A stretch of 64,000 nt of DNA from JBDTSW01 sp963758845 (GCA_963758845.1 CAVWWX010000002.1:496001-560000); one strand, 5' to 3'. Shown: positions 40,045 to 49,819, counted from the first letter of the stretch. Made by a program: numbers and translations. The notes: generated by a model from the sequence alone, not told the origin.

Positions 40045-41511
40045 CTAGCCGCGGGCAGCAACCGGAAGCTGCTCGAGCGCGAACTTGCCGTCGCCCTCGC
40101 CGCCGTCGCCGAGCGGGTAGTCACCGGAGAAGCAGGCGTCGCAATGCGCCTCGCGCGGCGTCCCGACCGCCTCGTAGACGCCGTCGAGCGAGAGGTACGC
40201 CAGCGAGTCGGCGCCCACCTCGGCGGCGATCTCGTGCTCCTCGCGGCCGTGGGCGATCATCTCCTCGCGGGTGGACATGTCGATGCCGTAGTGGCAGGGG
40301 TTGCGGATCGGCGGCGCCGAGATCCGCAGGTGGACCTCCTTGGCTCCGGCGTCGCGAAGCATCCCGACGATCTGGCGGGTCGTGTTGCCGCGAACGATCG
40401 AGTCGTCGACGACCACCACTCGCTTGCCGGCCACGATCTCGGGCAGCGGATTGAACTTCATCCGCAGGCCGTGCTTTCGCAACTCCTGGCCGGGCTGGAT
40501 GAACGTGCGGGCCACGTACCGGTTCTTGATCAGGCCGTCGTCCTTCGGCAGCCCGGACTCGCGGGCGAACCCGTTGGCGGCGGGGTTGCCCGAGTCGGGC
40601 ACCGCGATCACCAGGTCGGCGTCGACCGGCGCCTCTCGCGCCAGGATCTCGCCCATCTTCCCCCGGACCTCCTGGAGGACCCGGCCCTCGAGCCGGCTGT
40701 CCGGCCGCGAGAAGTAGATGTGCTCGAAGACGCAGTGCGCCGGGTTCTCGGACGGCACGACCTGCCGGGTCTCGATCCCGCCTTCGCCGAGGGCGATCAT
40801 CTCGCCCGGCTGGACCTCGCGTAGGAGCTCGGCGCCGATGATGTCGAACGCGCAGCTCTCCGACGCGACGCAGTAGCGGTCGCCCAGCTTGCCCAGCGAC
40901 AGCGGCCTGACCCCATGGGGGTCGCGGAACGCCACGACGGCGCGCTTCGTCATCACCACCGTCGAGTAGGCGCCGCGCAGGCGCGGCATCACCGCCGCGA
41001 CGGCGTTCTCGATCGGCCGGGCTTCCTCGACGGAGAGCAGCGCGGCGATGATCTCCGAGTCCGACGTGCCGCGGAACCGGATGCCCTTCTCGATCAGCTC
41101 GTTGTAGAGCTCGACCGCGTTGGTCAGGTTCCCGTTGTGCGCAAGCGCGACCTCGCGGCCGTCGTCGCGCCAGACCGGCTGGCTGTTCTCCCACGAGCCG
41201 CCACCGGTGGTCGAGTAGCGAACGTGGCCGATCGCCATGTCGCCATCCAGGGCTCGAAGCTTCTGCTCGTCGAAGACCTGCGAGACGAGCCCCGTGTCGC
41301 GCAGGGTGGTGATGTGCCCGCCCTCGCAGGTGGCGATCCCAGCCGACTCCTGGCCGCGGTGCTGGAGGGCGAACAGCGAGAAATAGGCCAGGCGAGCAAC
41401 GTCGTGGCCGGGGGCGTAGACGCCGAAGACCCCGCACTCGTCGCGTGGGCCATCACGATCGGGAACGCCGATCGTGTCGGACGCCGGAGCGGGCCGCTGG
41501 TGTGAGGTCAT
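40045..41511 (-). CDS. purF: Amidophosphoribosyltransferase
   Basis: 488 residues from the ATG at 41511 (GAAGAG upstream). A propeptide of about 28 residues precedes DECGVFGVYAPGHD, whose Cys becomes the N-terminal nucleophile of the glutaminase. FALQHRGQESAGIA and GHVRYSTTGGGSWENSQP belong to the same domain. The phosphoribosyl part has VPDSGNPAANGFA and the PRPP loop VVVVDDSIVRGNTTRQIV. CDACFSGDYPL near the C-terminus supplies a cluster cysteine of the Bacillus-type enzyme. It commits PRPP to purine synthesis. Confidence 0.96.
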   Translation of the reverse strand: MTSHQRPAPASDTIGVPDRDGPRDECGVFGVYAPGHDVARLAYFSLFALQHRGQESAGIATCEGGHITTLRDTGLVSQVFDEQKLRALDGDMAIGHVRYSTTGGGSWENSQPVWRDDGREVALAHNGNLTNAVELYNELIEKGIRFRGTSDSEIIAALLSVEEARPIENAVAAVMPRLRGAYSTVVMTKRAVVAFRDPHGVRPLSLGKLGDRYCVASESCAFDIIGAELLREVQPGEMIALGEGGIETRQVVPSENPAHCVFEHIYFSRPDSRLEGRVLQEVRGKMGEILAREAPVDADLVIAVPDSGNPAANGFARESGLPKDDGLIKNRYVARTFIQPGQELRKHGLRMKFNPLPEIVAGKRVVVVDDSIVRGNTTRQIVGMLRDAGAKEVHLRISAPPIRNPCHYGIDMSTREEMIAHGREEHEIAAEVGADSLAYLSLDGVYEAVGTPREAHCDACFSGDYPLGDGGEGDGKFALEQLPVAARG

Positions 41512-41644
41512 CTGGCTCTTCGGGTGGGTTCGAAGGGCGAAGGCAGGCGGGTCGATCCGCCTGCGCGGCAAGGCTAGCAGCGGGCCCGGTTGAGGCTCGC
41601 TTGATCACAGGCCTCCGAGGGCGGCCGCCGCTACCCTGGCTCGG

Positions 41645-43435
41645 GTGCGGAGGGCGATGGGCGTGATCGCCGCCTTGGTCTTGGCGGCCGTTGTCCCGGC
41701 GGGCGCTTCAGGGGGCGTCGCCGGGTTCGACCGCGAGCGCCTGGACATCCACGACCACCACCTGTTCGACCTCGGGACCGCCGACCACGACGACGACGGC
41801 GACCTGGACCTCTACACGCTCAACCACCTCGGCCGCCAGAGCCTGCTCGCCAACGACGGCGCCGGCGGATTCTCGGAGCGGCTCTACGAGGCGGGCCTTG
41901 GGCAGACCAGGGCCTTCCCCGGCTGGGAGGACAAGGAGGCGCCCGAGATCACGGGGCCGGGCCTTTACCTCGCCGCCCGGTCGGGCCTGCTGCTGCGCAG
42001 CGTCGGCATCGGCCGTGTACGCGGCACGGTCGAGTTCCTGTTCCGGCCGCGGGTGGAGTCGGAGGGGCGCGCCGATGCGTCCGTCCGGCTGCGCCGCAGG
42101 CCTGGGCCGGACCGTTGGGTTGCCAGCTACGAGCTCCGCGGCGACGCGCGCCTGCGCCTGAACCCGCCCCGCAAGGCCCACCCCTACAAGGTGCACGTGC
42201 GCCAGCCGTTCCCGCTGGAGCGGGTCGTCGTCGGCGCGCAGGAGCTGAACCCGCCGGACCGGTCGTTTCAGCTCTATCTGCGCGACCGCCATGGCGTGGC
42301 CTGGGCCGACGTTGGGGGAGACCCCCGGACCGACGTCTTCATCGTCCGCGGCGGCCTGCGGGGCAGGATCACCGACGTCGTGGGCGCGATCAGCGACGAG
42401 CTCCTGTTGGGCCGGGCGGGTCCGTTTCGCCCGGCGGCGACCGCGGGGTCGATCAGGAAGGGGTCGTGTCGCGGGCGCGCCGCCGGCGCCGTGGACGCGA
42501 CCGGCGACGGGCGCCTTGACCTGTATTCGACCTGCAAGGGCGAGGGGCCGAAGGTCTACCGGGGAACGGCCGGCGGCCGCTTCGAGCTGGTCCGGGCGCT
42601 GGGGCGCGCCGGGGTCCGCAAGGAGGTCATGCGCTTCGCCGACCTCGACAGCGATCCCGCGCCGGAGGTCCTGACCACCTACGACCGCCACTTCGAGGTG
42701 CTCGAGCGGGGAGCGGGCGGCTGGCGCATCACGCAGTCGCTGCCCTCACGCCACTCCTCGCGGCTGGGATCGCAGGTCGCGGCCGGTGATCCCGACGGCG
42801 ACGGCGACCAGGACCTCCTGGTGTCGGCGGCAGGTGGGAACACCCTCCTGCGCAACAACGACGGGCGCCTGAACACCCAGAACCCCAGGCAGTTCGGGCT
42901 CCCCGGGTCGGGGCTCACGTCCGCCTGGGGCGACTACGACAACGATGGCGACCTCGACCTCGCCGCGGTCCCTGGCGGCATGTATCGCCAGGACGAGGGC
43001 TTCGGCTTCACGAGGATCGGCGCCTTCCCGGTGGTCACCAACCCGGGTGAGGCCCGAATCGCCTGGCCCGACCTCGATGCCGACGGGTTCCGCGACCCGG
43101 TGATCTCCGCGCGCGCGAGACGCTCGGCCAGGCGATTCAAGACCTATGCCTTCCCGAACCAGGGCTCGCCCGGCCACTGGCTCGAGCTCGACCTGAACGG
43201 GCGCGCCCGCAACCGCCAGGCGATCGGCGCGCGGGTGCGCGTCACGAGCGGCGCCGACGTCCAGACCCACTGGGTCGGCGAGAACGAAACGTCGGTCTAC
43301 TCGCAGGGCCACTACCGCCTGTACGCCGGGCTGGGCGACGCGACGACGGCGACGGTCGAGGTGCGATGGCCCAGCGGCCGCGTCCGTGACTACGGGCCGT
43401 TCGCCGCGGACCAGCTGGTCGAGATCACCGAGTAG
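41645..43435 (+). CDS. Secreted FG-GAP/VCBS repeat protein with C-terminal ASPIC/UnbV domain
   Basis: 596 residues from a GTG seven bases after TACCCT (leaderless type); an ATG at 41657 with GGAGGG before it is the alternative. A signal peptide (IAALVLAAVVPAGASGG) is followed by repeated calcium-binding turns of the DxDxDGxxDL type, for example DHDDDGDLDL, DATGDGRLDL, DPDGDGDQDLL and DYDNDGDLDLA, as in beta-propeller FG-GAP domains. The last 90 residues match ASPIC/UnbV (GHWLELDLNGRARNRQAIGA, EVRWPSGRVRDYG). Such proteins are surface or secreted adhesins or carbohydrate-associated proteins. It opens the sulfated-glycan region. Confidence 0.85.
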   Translation: MRRAMGVIAALVLAAVVPAGASGGVAGFDRERLDIHDHHLFDLGTADHDDDGDLDLYTLNHLGRQSLLANDGAGGFSERLYEAGLGQTRAFPGWEDKEAPEITGPGLYLAARSGLLLRSVGIGRVRGTVEFLFRPRVESEGRADASVRLRRRPGPDRWVASYELRGDARLRLNPPRKAHPYKVHVRQPFPLERVVVGAQELNPPDRSFQLYLRDRHGVAWADVGGDPRTDVFIVRGGLRGRITDVVGAISDELLLGRAGPFRPAATAGSIRKGSCRGRAAGAVDATGDGRLDLYSTCKGEGPKVYRGTAGGRFELVRALGRAGVRKEVMRFADLDSDPAPEVLTTYDRHFEVLERGAGGWRITQSLPSRHSSRLGSQVAAGDPDGDGDQDLLVSAAGGNTLLRNNDGRLNTQNPRQFGLPGSGLTSAWGDYDNDGDLDLAAVPGGMYRQDEGFGFTRIGAFPVVTNPGEARIAWPDLDADGFRDPVISARARRSARRFKTYAFPNQGSPGHWLELDLNGRARNRQAIGARVRVTSGADVQTHWVGENETSVYSQGHYRLYAGLGDATTATVEVRWPSGRVRDYGPFAADQLVEITE

Positions 43436-43438
43436 GCG

Positions 43439-45001
43439 CTACTCGCAGTAAGTCGTGCCGGGGGGCGGGACCGGGTCGCGGCCCTCGATGCCGTGGCAGT
43501 CCTTGAGCTGGTTCAGCCGCGCTCGGATCGGGCTGGGGACGTCGTTCACCCGCTTGGCCCGGCTTCGGAGCTGGAAGGGGTCCTCGGCCAGGTCGTAGCG
43601 CTCGTAGGCCTCGGTTCGCTCGCAGCCTCGCTTGCCTGGGGCCTTCGGGACGGAGACGTGGTGTACCACCAGCTCCCCGGCCGCCAGCATGCCGGCGTAA
43701 CGGCAGTTGCGCATCTCGATCCCGCGTCCCCGGTCGGCCGGCCAGGCGCCCGAGTCGCCGCTGAGCAGCGGGACCATCGAGCGGCCGTCCATGACGCGGC
43801 AGCTTCCGCCCCCGCACGGATCCGCGCCCGCAAGTTCGAGCAGCGTGGGCGCGAGGTCGATGTTCGCGACGGGCTGCGAGATCTGCTCAACGGCTCCGCC
43901 GCCGAGCACGTCGCCGGGGACCCGCATGACGAGCGGGACGTCGATCGCCTCCGCATACGCCAGGCGCTTGCCGTCGCGAAGCCGGTGCTCGCCGTAGAAC
44001 AGGCCGTTGTCGCTGGTGAAGACGATGATCGTGTCGTTCAGATCGTTCCTGGCGCGCAGCGCGTCCACCACGTCCTTGACGCCCCGATCGACCTCGCGCA
44101 GCGACGCCAGGCGGCAACGGTAGATCCGTTGGATCTCCTGGACCTCCTCCCGCTTCAGCATGTTCAGCCGGCGCATGAAGCGCGGCTTGTCGGAGATCCT
44201 GCGCTCGTTGAACGATGGGGGCCGCGGCAGCTTGGCCTTGGCGAAGAGGTCCTCGTCGCCCGGCGCGGGTACCGCGCGGCCCCCACACGAGCCGTTCGAG
44301 CTGCGGACCTTCTCGTCGTGCGGCGCGTGGGGCGAGAGCCAGAGGAAGAACGGCTTCTTCGACGGGGCCCAGCGCCGGACGATGTCGACCGCCTCCCCGT
44401 TCAGGTAGGTGGTGGAGTAGTCGCTGCGGCCGCGGCCGCGGCGCACCCGGTCCCCGTTCACGGAGACGTCGTAGTCGTAGTAGGAGAGGGGCTCCATCAG
44501 CATCCGCCACTGGTCCCAGCCGGGGGCCGGCTTCGTGGGATTGGACGCCGCCTTGTCGTAGTGGTTGAGGTACTTGCCGACCATCGCGGTGCGGTAGCCG
44601 TCGGCGCGCAGCCACGACCCCAGGTGGCTGGCCGGGTTGGTCAGCGTCGCGTATGAGTTCCAGGCGCCGTGGTTGTGCGTGTACTGGCCGGTCATGAAGC
44701 TGGCGCGCGAGGGGCAGCACAGCGGGCTGCTGACCACGGCGTTCCTTAGCTCGGTGCCCTGCTTGCCGACCACGCGGTTGGTGAACGGCATCGTCTTCCC
44801 GTTGAAGGCGGCCTTCGTCTGATCGTCGGTGATGACAACGACGATGTTCGGGCGGTCCGCCCCGCCCGCGGCCTGCTGAGCCGGCGCCGGGCCGGCCTTC
44901 GCGAGCAGCGCCGCGCCGGCCGCGAGGATCGCGACCAATAGGCCAATGCCCAGCGCGCGGGCGCGCAAGATCGTCTCCCGGTGTCCCGCCACGAGGTACA
45001 C
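43439..45001 (-). CDS. Secreted sulfatase resembling N-acetylglucosamine-6-sulfatase
   Basis: 520 residues; the start may be the GTG at 45001 or the next GTG (44992). An N-terminal membrane or signal segment (GIGLLVAILAAGAALLA) precedes the S1 sulfatase fold. The formylglycine site is LCCPSRASFMTGQYTHNHG, metal residues are in VVVITDDQ and FTSDNGLFYGEH, and MVGKYLNHYDKA, PGWDQWRM and YYDYDVSVNG closely follow the glucosamine-6-sulfatase pattern. It would remove sulfate from glycans outside the cell. Activation needs a formylglycine-generating enzyme not seen here. It is divergent from a heparinase-like gene across a shared promoter. Confidence 0.92.
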   Translation of the reverse strand: MYLVAGHRETILRARALGIGLLVAILAAGAALLAKAGPAPAQQAAGGADRPNIVVVITDDQTKAAFNGKTMPFTNRVVGKQGTELRNAVVSSPLCCPSRASFMTGQYTHNHGAWNSYATLTNPASHLGSWLRADGYRTAMVGKYLNHYDKAASNPTKPAPGWDQWRMLMEPLSYYDYDVSVNGDRVRRGRGRSDYSTTYLNGEAVDIVRRWAPSKKPFFLWLSPHAPHDEKVRSSNGSCGGRAVPAPGDEDLFAKAKLPRPPSFNERRISDKPRFMRRLNMLKREEVQEIQRIYRCRLASLREVDRGVKDVVDALRARNDLNDTIIVFTSDNGLFYGEHRLRDGKRLAYAEAIDVPLVMRVPGDVLGGGAVEQISQPVANIDLAPTLLELAGADPCGGGSCRVMDGRSMVPLLSGDSGAWPADRGRGIEMRNCRYAGMLAAGELVVHHVSVPKAPGKRGCERTEAYERYDLAEDPFQLRSRAKRVNDVPSPIRARLNQLKDCHGIEGRDPVPPPGTTYCE

Positions 45002-45002
45002 A

Positions 45003-45012
45003 ACTCTACGAT
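45003..45012. promoter_or_regulatory. Overlapping divergent -10 boxes between sulfatase and heparinase-like genes
   Basis: On the plus strand TACGAT (45007-45012) lies eight bases before the ATG at 45021. On the minus strand TAGAGT (45008-45003) points at the sulfatase gene. The two boxes overlap by two bases. The ten-base sequence TCTACGATCC (45005-45014) recurs exactly at 63069-63078, at another divergent promoter of this locus. Confidence 0.5.
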
Positions 45013-45020
45013 CCCTGCGG

Positions 45021-46805
45021 ATGTTCAGCCACGAGTCGCCGCCCTGGGGTCCAGCGGCGATGGCTCGGCTTGCGGCGGTTGCCGCGGCCGGCCTCGCCTC
45101 GGTCCTCGTGCCCGCAGCGGCCCAGGGGGCGGGCCCATCGTGTCCGCCCGAGTACCTCGTTCACAACACCGGCACGCACACGCAGGCCGAGGTCGACCGC
45201 GCCCGCGAGGGCGTCTTCAAGGTGCATCGGAGGTCGATCCGCCTGGCGCCGCCGGTCGACTGGAGCCGCGACCCCGACGAATCGCGGCGCTTCCGGGCGG
45301 CGCTCAATGCGCTGACCTGGATGGACGTCCTCTTCTATGACTATCGGGTCAATCACCGGCGAAGCTCGCTGCGCCGTGCGCGCGACCTGGCCGTGGACTG
45401 GATCCGCTCCAACCCGCACCCGCAGGGTGCGACCGACCGCACCTGGGACGACCGCGTCACCGCCACCCGTGGCCCCTTTTTGGCGTATGCGATGCGCGCG
45501 TCCGGCTGCGAGGGCCTGCTCGGTGCCCGCGACCGGAGGATCCTGCGGGACTCGGTGTTCGAGCATGGCCGGCTGACCGCCAGCGATCGCCGCTACCGCG
45601 CCACCAACCACGGGCTCTACGTCGACACCAACCTGATCCTGCTGGCCCGCGCGGTCCCCGGCATCGCCGGCGACCGAGGCTGGGAGGCGAAGGGGAAGCA
45701 GAGGTTCAAGCGAACCCTGCGCGGGAGAATCGTCGAGGACGAGGGCTTCTGGCTCGAGCACTCCAGCGCCTATCAGCTGGCGATCCGCCGCCAGGTCGCC
45801 TTCTACCGCGATCTGGTTGGCGACGACGGCCTGGAGGAGCTGCTCGGCCGGATGACGGACATCTCCGGCTGGCTCGTCGAGCCCGACGAGGAGCTTTGGC
45901 TGCTGGGCTCGAGCAACTACGACCGAGTCCCCGATGACGTCCGCGACGAGGCCGCGGCCGACGAGGGGATGCTGTGGCTCGCGGGCTCCGGGCTGGCGGT
46001 GGTGAAGGAGGCCGGCTCGTACCTGGGCCTGGCGTCGACGTTCTTCAACGCCTCGCACAAGCACTCCGACGACCTGTCGTTCGAGCTCTTCGACCAGGGG
46101 CGGCGAATCGTGAGCGACTCGGGCCAGTTCGACAAGGACCCGGGGCCATGGCGCTCGTTCCAGGTCTCCCCGAGGGCCCACGCCACGCTGACGGTCGACG
46201 GAGAGCCCTTCGGGCGCGACGGCGCCTCCGCGTACGGAAGCGGCCTGGTGGCAAGGGGGGTTGGCGACGGCTGGTACGCGCTCTTGGGCCGCAACCCGCT
46301 GGTGCGTTCTCAGGGCGTCGACCACCGCCGCCTCCTGCTGTTTCGCCCGGGGCTGGGGTTGATCGTGGTCGATCGCCTCCGCTCGCATGGCTCTCACACC
46401 TACCGCCGCTACTTCCAGATCGGCACGGGCATCGAGGCGGTCGCGGGCTCGAGCGTCGTCGGGCTCAGCGACGGCGCGTGGACCGGCCGCCTGGCCGACG
46501 GCGGCCCCGGCGCGCCCGCGAACGTCTCGCTGGCGAAGGGCCGCCGCCGCCCGCTGATCCTGGGCTTCGAGTTCCCGAGCTTCCGCGAGCGGACCCCCCG
46601 CTACACGGTCGCGCTCGCGAGCAAGGGGAGGGACCGCGACGAGCTGGCCGTGGTCTCGGTCGATCCCGACGCGTCCCTGGAGGCGCGTCTGCTTTCGGCC
46701 CAGCCGGACACGACCTCGGTCGAGCTTCAGGTGGACGGTGCGCCGGCCGGCACGCTGGACGTCACGAGGAACGGCAAGGGCCTCGCGGTCGAGCTCACGC
46801 CGTAG
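45021..46805 (+). CDS. Heparinase II/III family protein, secreted
   Basis: 594 residues from the ATG at 45021; the signal peptide (AAVAAAGLASVLVPAAAQGAG) begins about 13 residues in, so an ATG at 45060 is also possible. The N-terminal half is the alpha/alpha toroid, with YRATNHGLYVDTNLILLARA and FWLEHSSAYQLAIRRQV; the C-terminal half is the beta-sandwich with HKHSDDLSFELFDQGRRIVSDSG and RAHATLTVDG, the family's His-rich catalytic region. These proteins cleave acidic polysaccharides by elimination. Together with the divergent sulfatase this suggests turnover of a sulfated or uronic-acid-containing glycan. It has a paralogue at 49820. Confidence 0.85.
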   Translation: MFSHESPPWGPAAMARLAAVAAAGLASVLVPAAAQGAGPSCPPEYLVHNTGTHTQAEVDRAREGVFKVHRRSIRLAPPVDWSRDPDESRRFRAALNALTWMDVLFYDYRVNHRRSSLRRARDLAVDWIRSNPHPQGATDRTWDDRVTATRGPFLAYAMRASGCEGLLGARDRRILRDSVFEHGRLTASDRRYRATNHGLYVDTNLILLARAVPGIAGDRGWEAKGKQRFKRTLRGRIVEDEGFWLEHSSAYQLAIRRQVAFYRDLVGDDGLEELLGRMTDISGWLVEPDEELWLLGSSNYDRVPDDVRDEAAADEGMLWLAGSGLAVVKEAGSYLGLASTFFNASHKHSDDLSFELFDQGRRIVSDSGQFDKDPGPWRSFQVSPRAHATLTVDGEPFGRDGASAYGSGLVARGVGDGWYALLGRNPLVRSQGVDHRRLLLFRPGLGLIVVDRLRSHGSHTYRRYFQIGTGIEAVAGSSVVGLSDGAWTGRLADGGPGAPANVSLAKGRRRPLILGFEFPSFRERTPRYTVALASKGRDRDELAVVSVDPDASLEARLLSAQPDTTSVELQVDGAPAGTLDVTRNGKGLAVELTP

Positions 46806-46808
46806 GCC

Positions 46809-47501
46809 TCAGCCCAGCCGGGCGGTCGCGATCCGCACTGTGAACGGCGTGCACCACAGGACCACCGAGTCGTAGCGGCTCAGGTCGGCATCGGCGGGGA
46901 TCGCGTACTGCTGGTCGCCGACGTTGCCCTTCAGGCCTCCGAGCTCGACGCGGTCGTCGACCGAGCCGATGTCCTCCGTCAGGTACACCTCGACCTGAAC
47001 GCCCGGATCGATGTCGAACTCGGTGAAAGTGAGCGTGCGGGCGCCGTCCGGGGCCTGGATGACCTCCGCTTTGCCGCTGCCCGCGTGGCCGTCCTGGCCG
47101 ACGAAGGTCCCACCGGCCAGCGAGACCGGGCCGTCGGGGGCCGGCTTCTCCTCGGGCTTGGCTGACCCGGCCCTCCCCGCGCCGGCTCCGGCCAGCCCGG
47201 CCGCGCGCTCCCCGGCCGCGGCGCGACTTGAGGCCATCACGACCTCCTCGTCGACCTCGCGGTCGCGAAATCCCGTCCAGTAACCGATCGCGACCGTCGC
47301 CAGCAGCGCGCCCCCCAAGGTGCCGAGCACCGCAAGCCGCTGCTCGGGGCGGCGACGAAGGTAGATCAGCGCGGCGATGGTGACGATCGCGAACCAGGCG
47401 ATGACCATGGCGATCGCGGCGCCTCGCGTCGAGGCCACCCAGCGCTGGAGGACCAGCGATCCGGCGCCGAGCACCGAGGCAGTGACGAGTGCCGCCTTCA
47501 T
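46809..47501 (-). CDS. Membrane-anchored DM13 domain protein
   Basis: 230 residues. Three hydrophobic segments occupy the first 95 residues, then an Ala/Gly-rich external linker, then a DM13 domain (about 130-230): SLAGGTFVGQDGHAGSGKAEV, LTFTEFDIDPGVQVEVYL, LGGLKGNVGDQQYAIP and SVVLWCTPFTVRIATA. DM13 domains are thought to take part in electron transfer or oxidative modification; the conserved Cys is present (LWCTPF). Its link to the neighbouring glycan genes is only positional. The 3' end nearly touches the convergent heparinase-like gene (three bases). Confidence 0.8.
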   Translation of the reverse strand: MKAALVTASVLGAGSLVLQRWVASTRGAAIAMVIAWFAIVTIAALIYLRRRPEQRLAVLGTLGGALLATVAIGYWTGFRDREVDEEVVMASSRAAAGERAAGLAGAGAGRAGSAKPEEKPAPDGPVSLAGGTFVGQDGHAGSGKAEVIQAPDGARTLTFTEFDIDPGVQVEVYLTEDIGSVDDRVELGGLKGNVGDQQYAIPADADLSRYDSVVLWCTPFTVRIATARLG

Positions 47502-47516
47502 CGTGATATGTCGTCG

Positions 47517-47532
47517 GCCCGGGCGCCCGGGC
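47517..47532 (-). terminator. 16-base perfect palindrome after purL
   Basis: GCCCGGGCGCCCGGGC lies one base past the purL stop codon. It could fold as a six-base stem with a GCGC loop and act as a weak terminator, but no T-tract follows. It also lies just upstream of the DM13 gene and could be an operator instead. Confidence 0.35.
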
Positions 47533-47533
47533 G

Positions 47534-49759
47534 TTACGCCGAGACCGGCTCGCCCATGCGGTCGGCGAGGGCGCCCCAGGCGCGGGTCGCCTGGCCGAGC
47601 GCGAGAGCGATCTCGGCCTCGGCAGCCGAGATCCGGAGCTCGCCGCCGGTCGCGCCGCCGATCTCGAACGCGGGGACGTCCGCAGCGTGGGCGGCCGCGA
47701 CGGCGCCGGCAACCGCGTCCGGCGCGCCGGCGATGAGGAAGCCACCGGGGCCCTCGCCGAACAGGGCCGTCTCGCCCGAGCAGCCATTCGCCTCGACCAG
47801 GTCATCGAGATCGGCCTCGAGCCCGACATCGCCGGCGATTGCCAGCTCGGCCAGCGCCGTCGCCAGGCCGCCCTCGCTGACGTCCGTGATCGCTCGCAGC
47901 CCACCGTCTCGCGCAAGCTCCCTGATCAGCCCCAGCGCGTTCGCCACGATCGCCAGGTCGACGGCGGGAAGGCCGGGCCCGAGCTCACCGCGCAGCTTCG
48001 CGAGCTCCGAGCCCGCCAGCGACGGCGCGAAGGGGCCGACCAGGGCGATCCGGTCGCCGTCGGCCGGCGTCAGCCCCGGAGCCCGTGCGGCGTCGGGCAG
48101 CTCGCCCACCAGGCCGACGACGGGCGTCGGGTAGATCGGTCCCCGGTCGGTCTCGTTGTAGAGGCTCACGTTGCCGCCGACGACCGGGATCCCCAGCGCC
48201 TCGCAGGCGTCGGCCAGGCCCTGAGTCGAGCGGTCGAGCTGCCAGGCGACGGCGGGCTTCTCGGGGTTGCCGAAGTTCAGGCAGTTGGTCAGCCCCAGGG
48301 GCTCGGCGCCGACGCAGGCGAGGTTGGCGGCGCACTCGAGCACCGCCTCGACCGTGCCCCGATAGGGGTCGCAGGCGACGCGCCTTCCGTTGCCGTCGAT
48401 CGAGATCGCGATCGAGGCGCCGGCCTCGGGTATCTGGAGCACGGCCGCCGCGGCGGCCTCGGGGCGGCGCACGGTGCGCGAGCCGACGATCGAGTCGTAC
48501 TGCTCGAACGCCCACCGCTTGCTGGCCACGGTGGGCGAGGCCAAGAGCGCCAGCAGCGTCGCGTCCGCGGCGGCGCCCCCGGCCAGGGCGGGCTCGTTCC
48601 CGTACATCCATCCCTCCGGCTCGGCGGGCTCGAGGTCGTACAGGGGGCACTCGTCGACGAGTGCCGACACGGGCACGTCGCCCACCAGTCCCTCGCCGTG
48701 GAAGATCCGCAGCGCCCCAGAGTCGGTGACCTCACCGATCACCGCCGCCCCAGTCTGCCAGCGCTCGCAGACCGCCAGCACGTCGTCCACGCGATCGGGC
48801 TCGACGACCGCGAGCATCCGCTCCTGCGACTCGGAGACCATGATCTCGAAGGGCTCCATGTCGTCCTCGCGAAGGGGAACCCGGGCGACGTCGATGTCGA
48901 TGCCCACTCCGCCGGCGGACGCCATCTCGCCCGACGACGAGGTCAGCCCCGCCGCGCCCAGGTCCTGGAGGGAGACCAGCAGCTCGCGGTCCAGCAGCTC
49001 CAGGCAGCACTCGAGCAGCTTCGACTCCTCGAACGGGTCTCCGATCTGGACGCTTGGGCGCTTGTGCTCGTCGTCGTCGGACAGCTCGGCCGAGGCCAGG
49101 ACCGACGCACCGCCGATCCCGTCGCGCCCGGTCGATGCGCCCATCAGCACCACCGAGTTACCGACGCCGGCGGCTGCCGCCCGCACCATCCGGTCGGCGC
49201 GGGCCAGGCCGACGCACATGGCGTTCACCAGGCAATTCTGCTCGTAGGGCGCCTCGAACGCCACCTCGCCACCCACCGTGGGGACGCCGATCGAGTTGCC
49301 GTAGTGCCCGATCCCGGCGACCACCCGGTCGAACAGATAGCGCGAGCGCTCCGAGTCGAGCTCGCCGAATCGCAGCGAGTCAAGGACGGCGATCGGCCGC
49401 GCGCCCAGCGCGAAGACGTCGCGCAGGATCCCGCCGACGCCGGTGGCGGCGCCCTGGAACGGCTCGACGGCGCTGGGGTGATTGTGCGACTCGACCTTGA
49501 AGGCGACCGCCCATCCCTCGCCGACCGACACGGCCCCCGCGTTCTCGCCCGGCCCCATCAGGACCCGCTCGCCCTCGGTCGGAAGCCGGCGCAGGAGCTT
49601 GCGGGAATGCTTGTAGGCGCAGTGCTCGGACCACAGGAGCGAGAACATCGCCAGCTCGACCCCGTTGGGCTCGCGGCCCAGCAGGTCCGTTATCCGCGCG
49701 TACTCGTCGTCGGTGAGCCCCAGCTCTCGGTGGGGTGCGTTCTCGGCAGCGGTCGGCAT
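47534..49759 (-). CDS. purL: Phosphoribosylformylglycinamidine synthase subunit PurL
   Basis: 741 residues, the small PurL that works with PurQ and PurS. The start is supported by a TAGATT -10 box eight bases upstream. SLLWSEHCAYKHSRKLL, MGPGENAGAVSVGEGWAVAFKVESHNHPSAVEPFQGAATGVGG and LDSLRFGEL are canonical, with the ATP site DLGAAGLTSSSGEMA and the second half TNCLNFGNPEKP, PVVGGNVSLYNE and DVSEGGLATALAELA. It makes FGAM from FGAR. purQ and purS are not adjacent in the window. A housekeeping gene, it is set between the two heparinase-like genes and sulfotransferases. Confidence 0.96.
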   Translation of the reverse strand: MPTAAENAPHRELGLTDDEYARITDLLGREPNGVELAMFSLLWSEHCAYKHSRKLLRRLPTEGERVLMGPGENAGAVSVGEGWAVAFKVESHNHPSAVEPFQGAATGVGGILRDVFALGARPIAVLDSLRFGELDSERSRYLFDRVVAGIGHYGNSIGVPTVGGEVAFEAPYEQNCLVNAMCVGLARADRMVRAAAAGVGNSVVLMGASTGRDGIGGASVLASAELSDDDEHKRPSVQIGDPFEESKLLECCLELLDRELLVSLQDLGAAGLTSSSGEMASAGGVGIDIDVARVPLREDDMEPFEIMVSESQERMLAVVEPDRVDDVLAVCERWQTGAAVIGEVTDSGALRIFHGEGLVGDVPVSALVDECPLYDLEPAEPEGWMYGNEPALAGGAAADATLLALLASPTVASKRWAFEQYDSIVGSRTVRRPEAAAAAVLQIPEAGASIAISIDGNGRRVACDPYRGTVEAVLECAANLACVGAEPLGLTNCLNFGNPEKPAVAWQLDRSTQGLADACEALGIPVVGGNVSLYNETDRGPIYPTPVVGLVGELPDAARAPGLTPADGDRIALVGPFAPSLAGSELAKLRGELGPGLPAVDLAIVANALGLIRELARDGGLRAITDVSEGGLATALAELAIAGDVGLEADLDDLVEANGCSGETALFGEGPGGFLIAGAPDAVAGAVAAAHAADVPAFEIGGATGGELRISAAEAEIALALGQATRAWGALADRMGEPVSA

Positions 49760-49806
49760 CCGGGCTGAATCTACCTACCGTCCCGGAGCGGGCGAGGGCA
49801 GGGATC

Positions 49807-49812
49807 TAGACT
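49807..49812 (+). promoter_or_regulatory. -10 box TAGACT of the second heparinase-like gene (leaderless type)
   Basis: TAGACT is followed by seven bases and the ATG at 49820 with no ribosome binding site between. The divergent purL gene has TAGATT eight bases before its own ATG, about 35 bases away. Confidence 0.5.
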
Positions 49813-49819
49813 GCGGCCG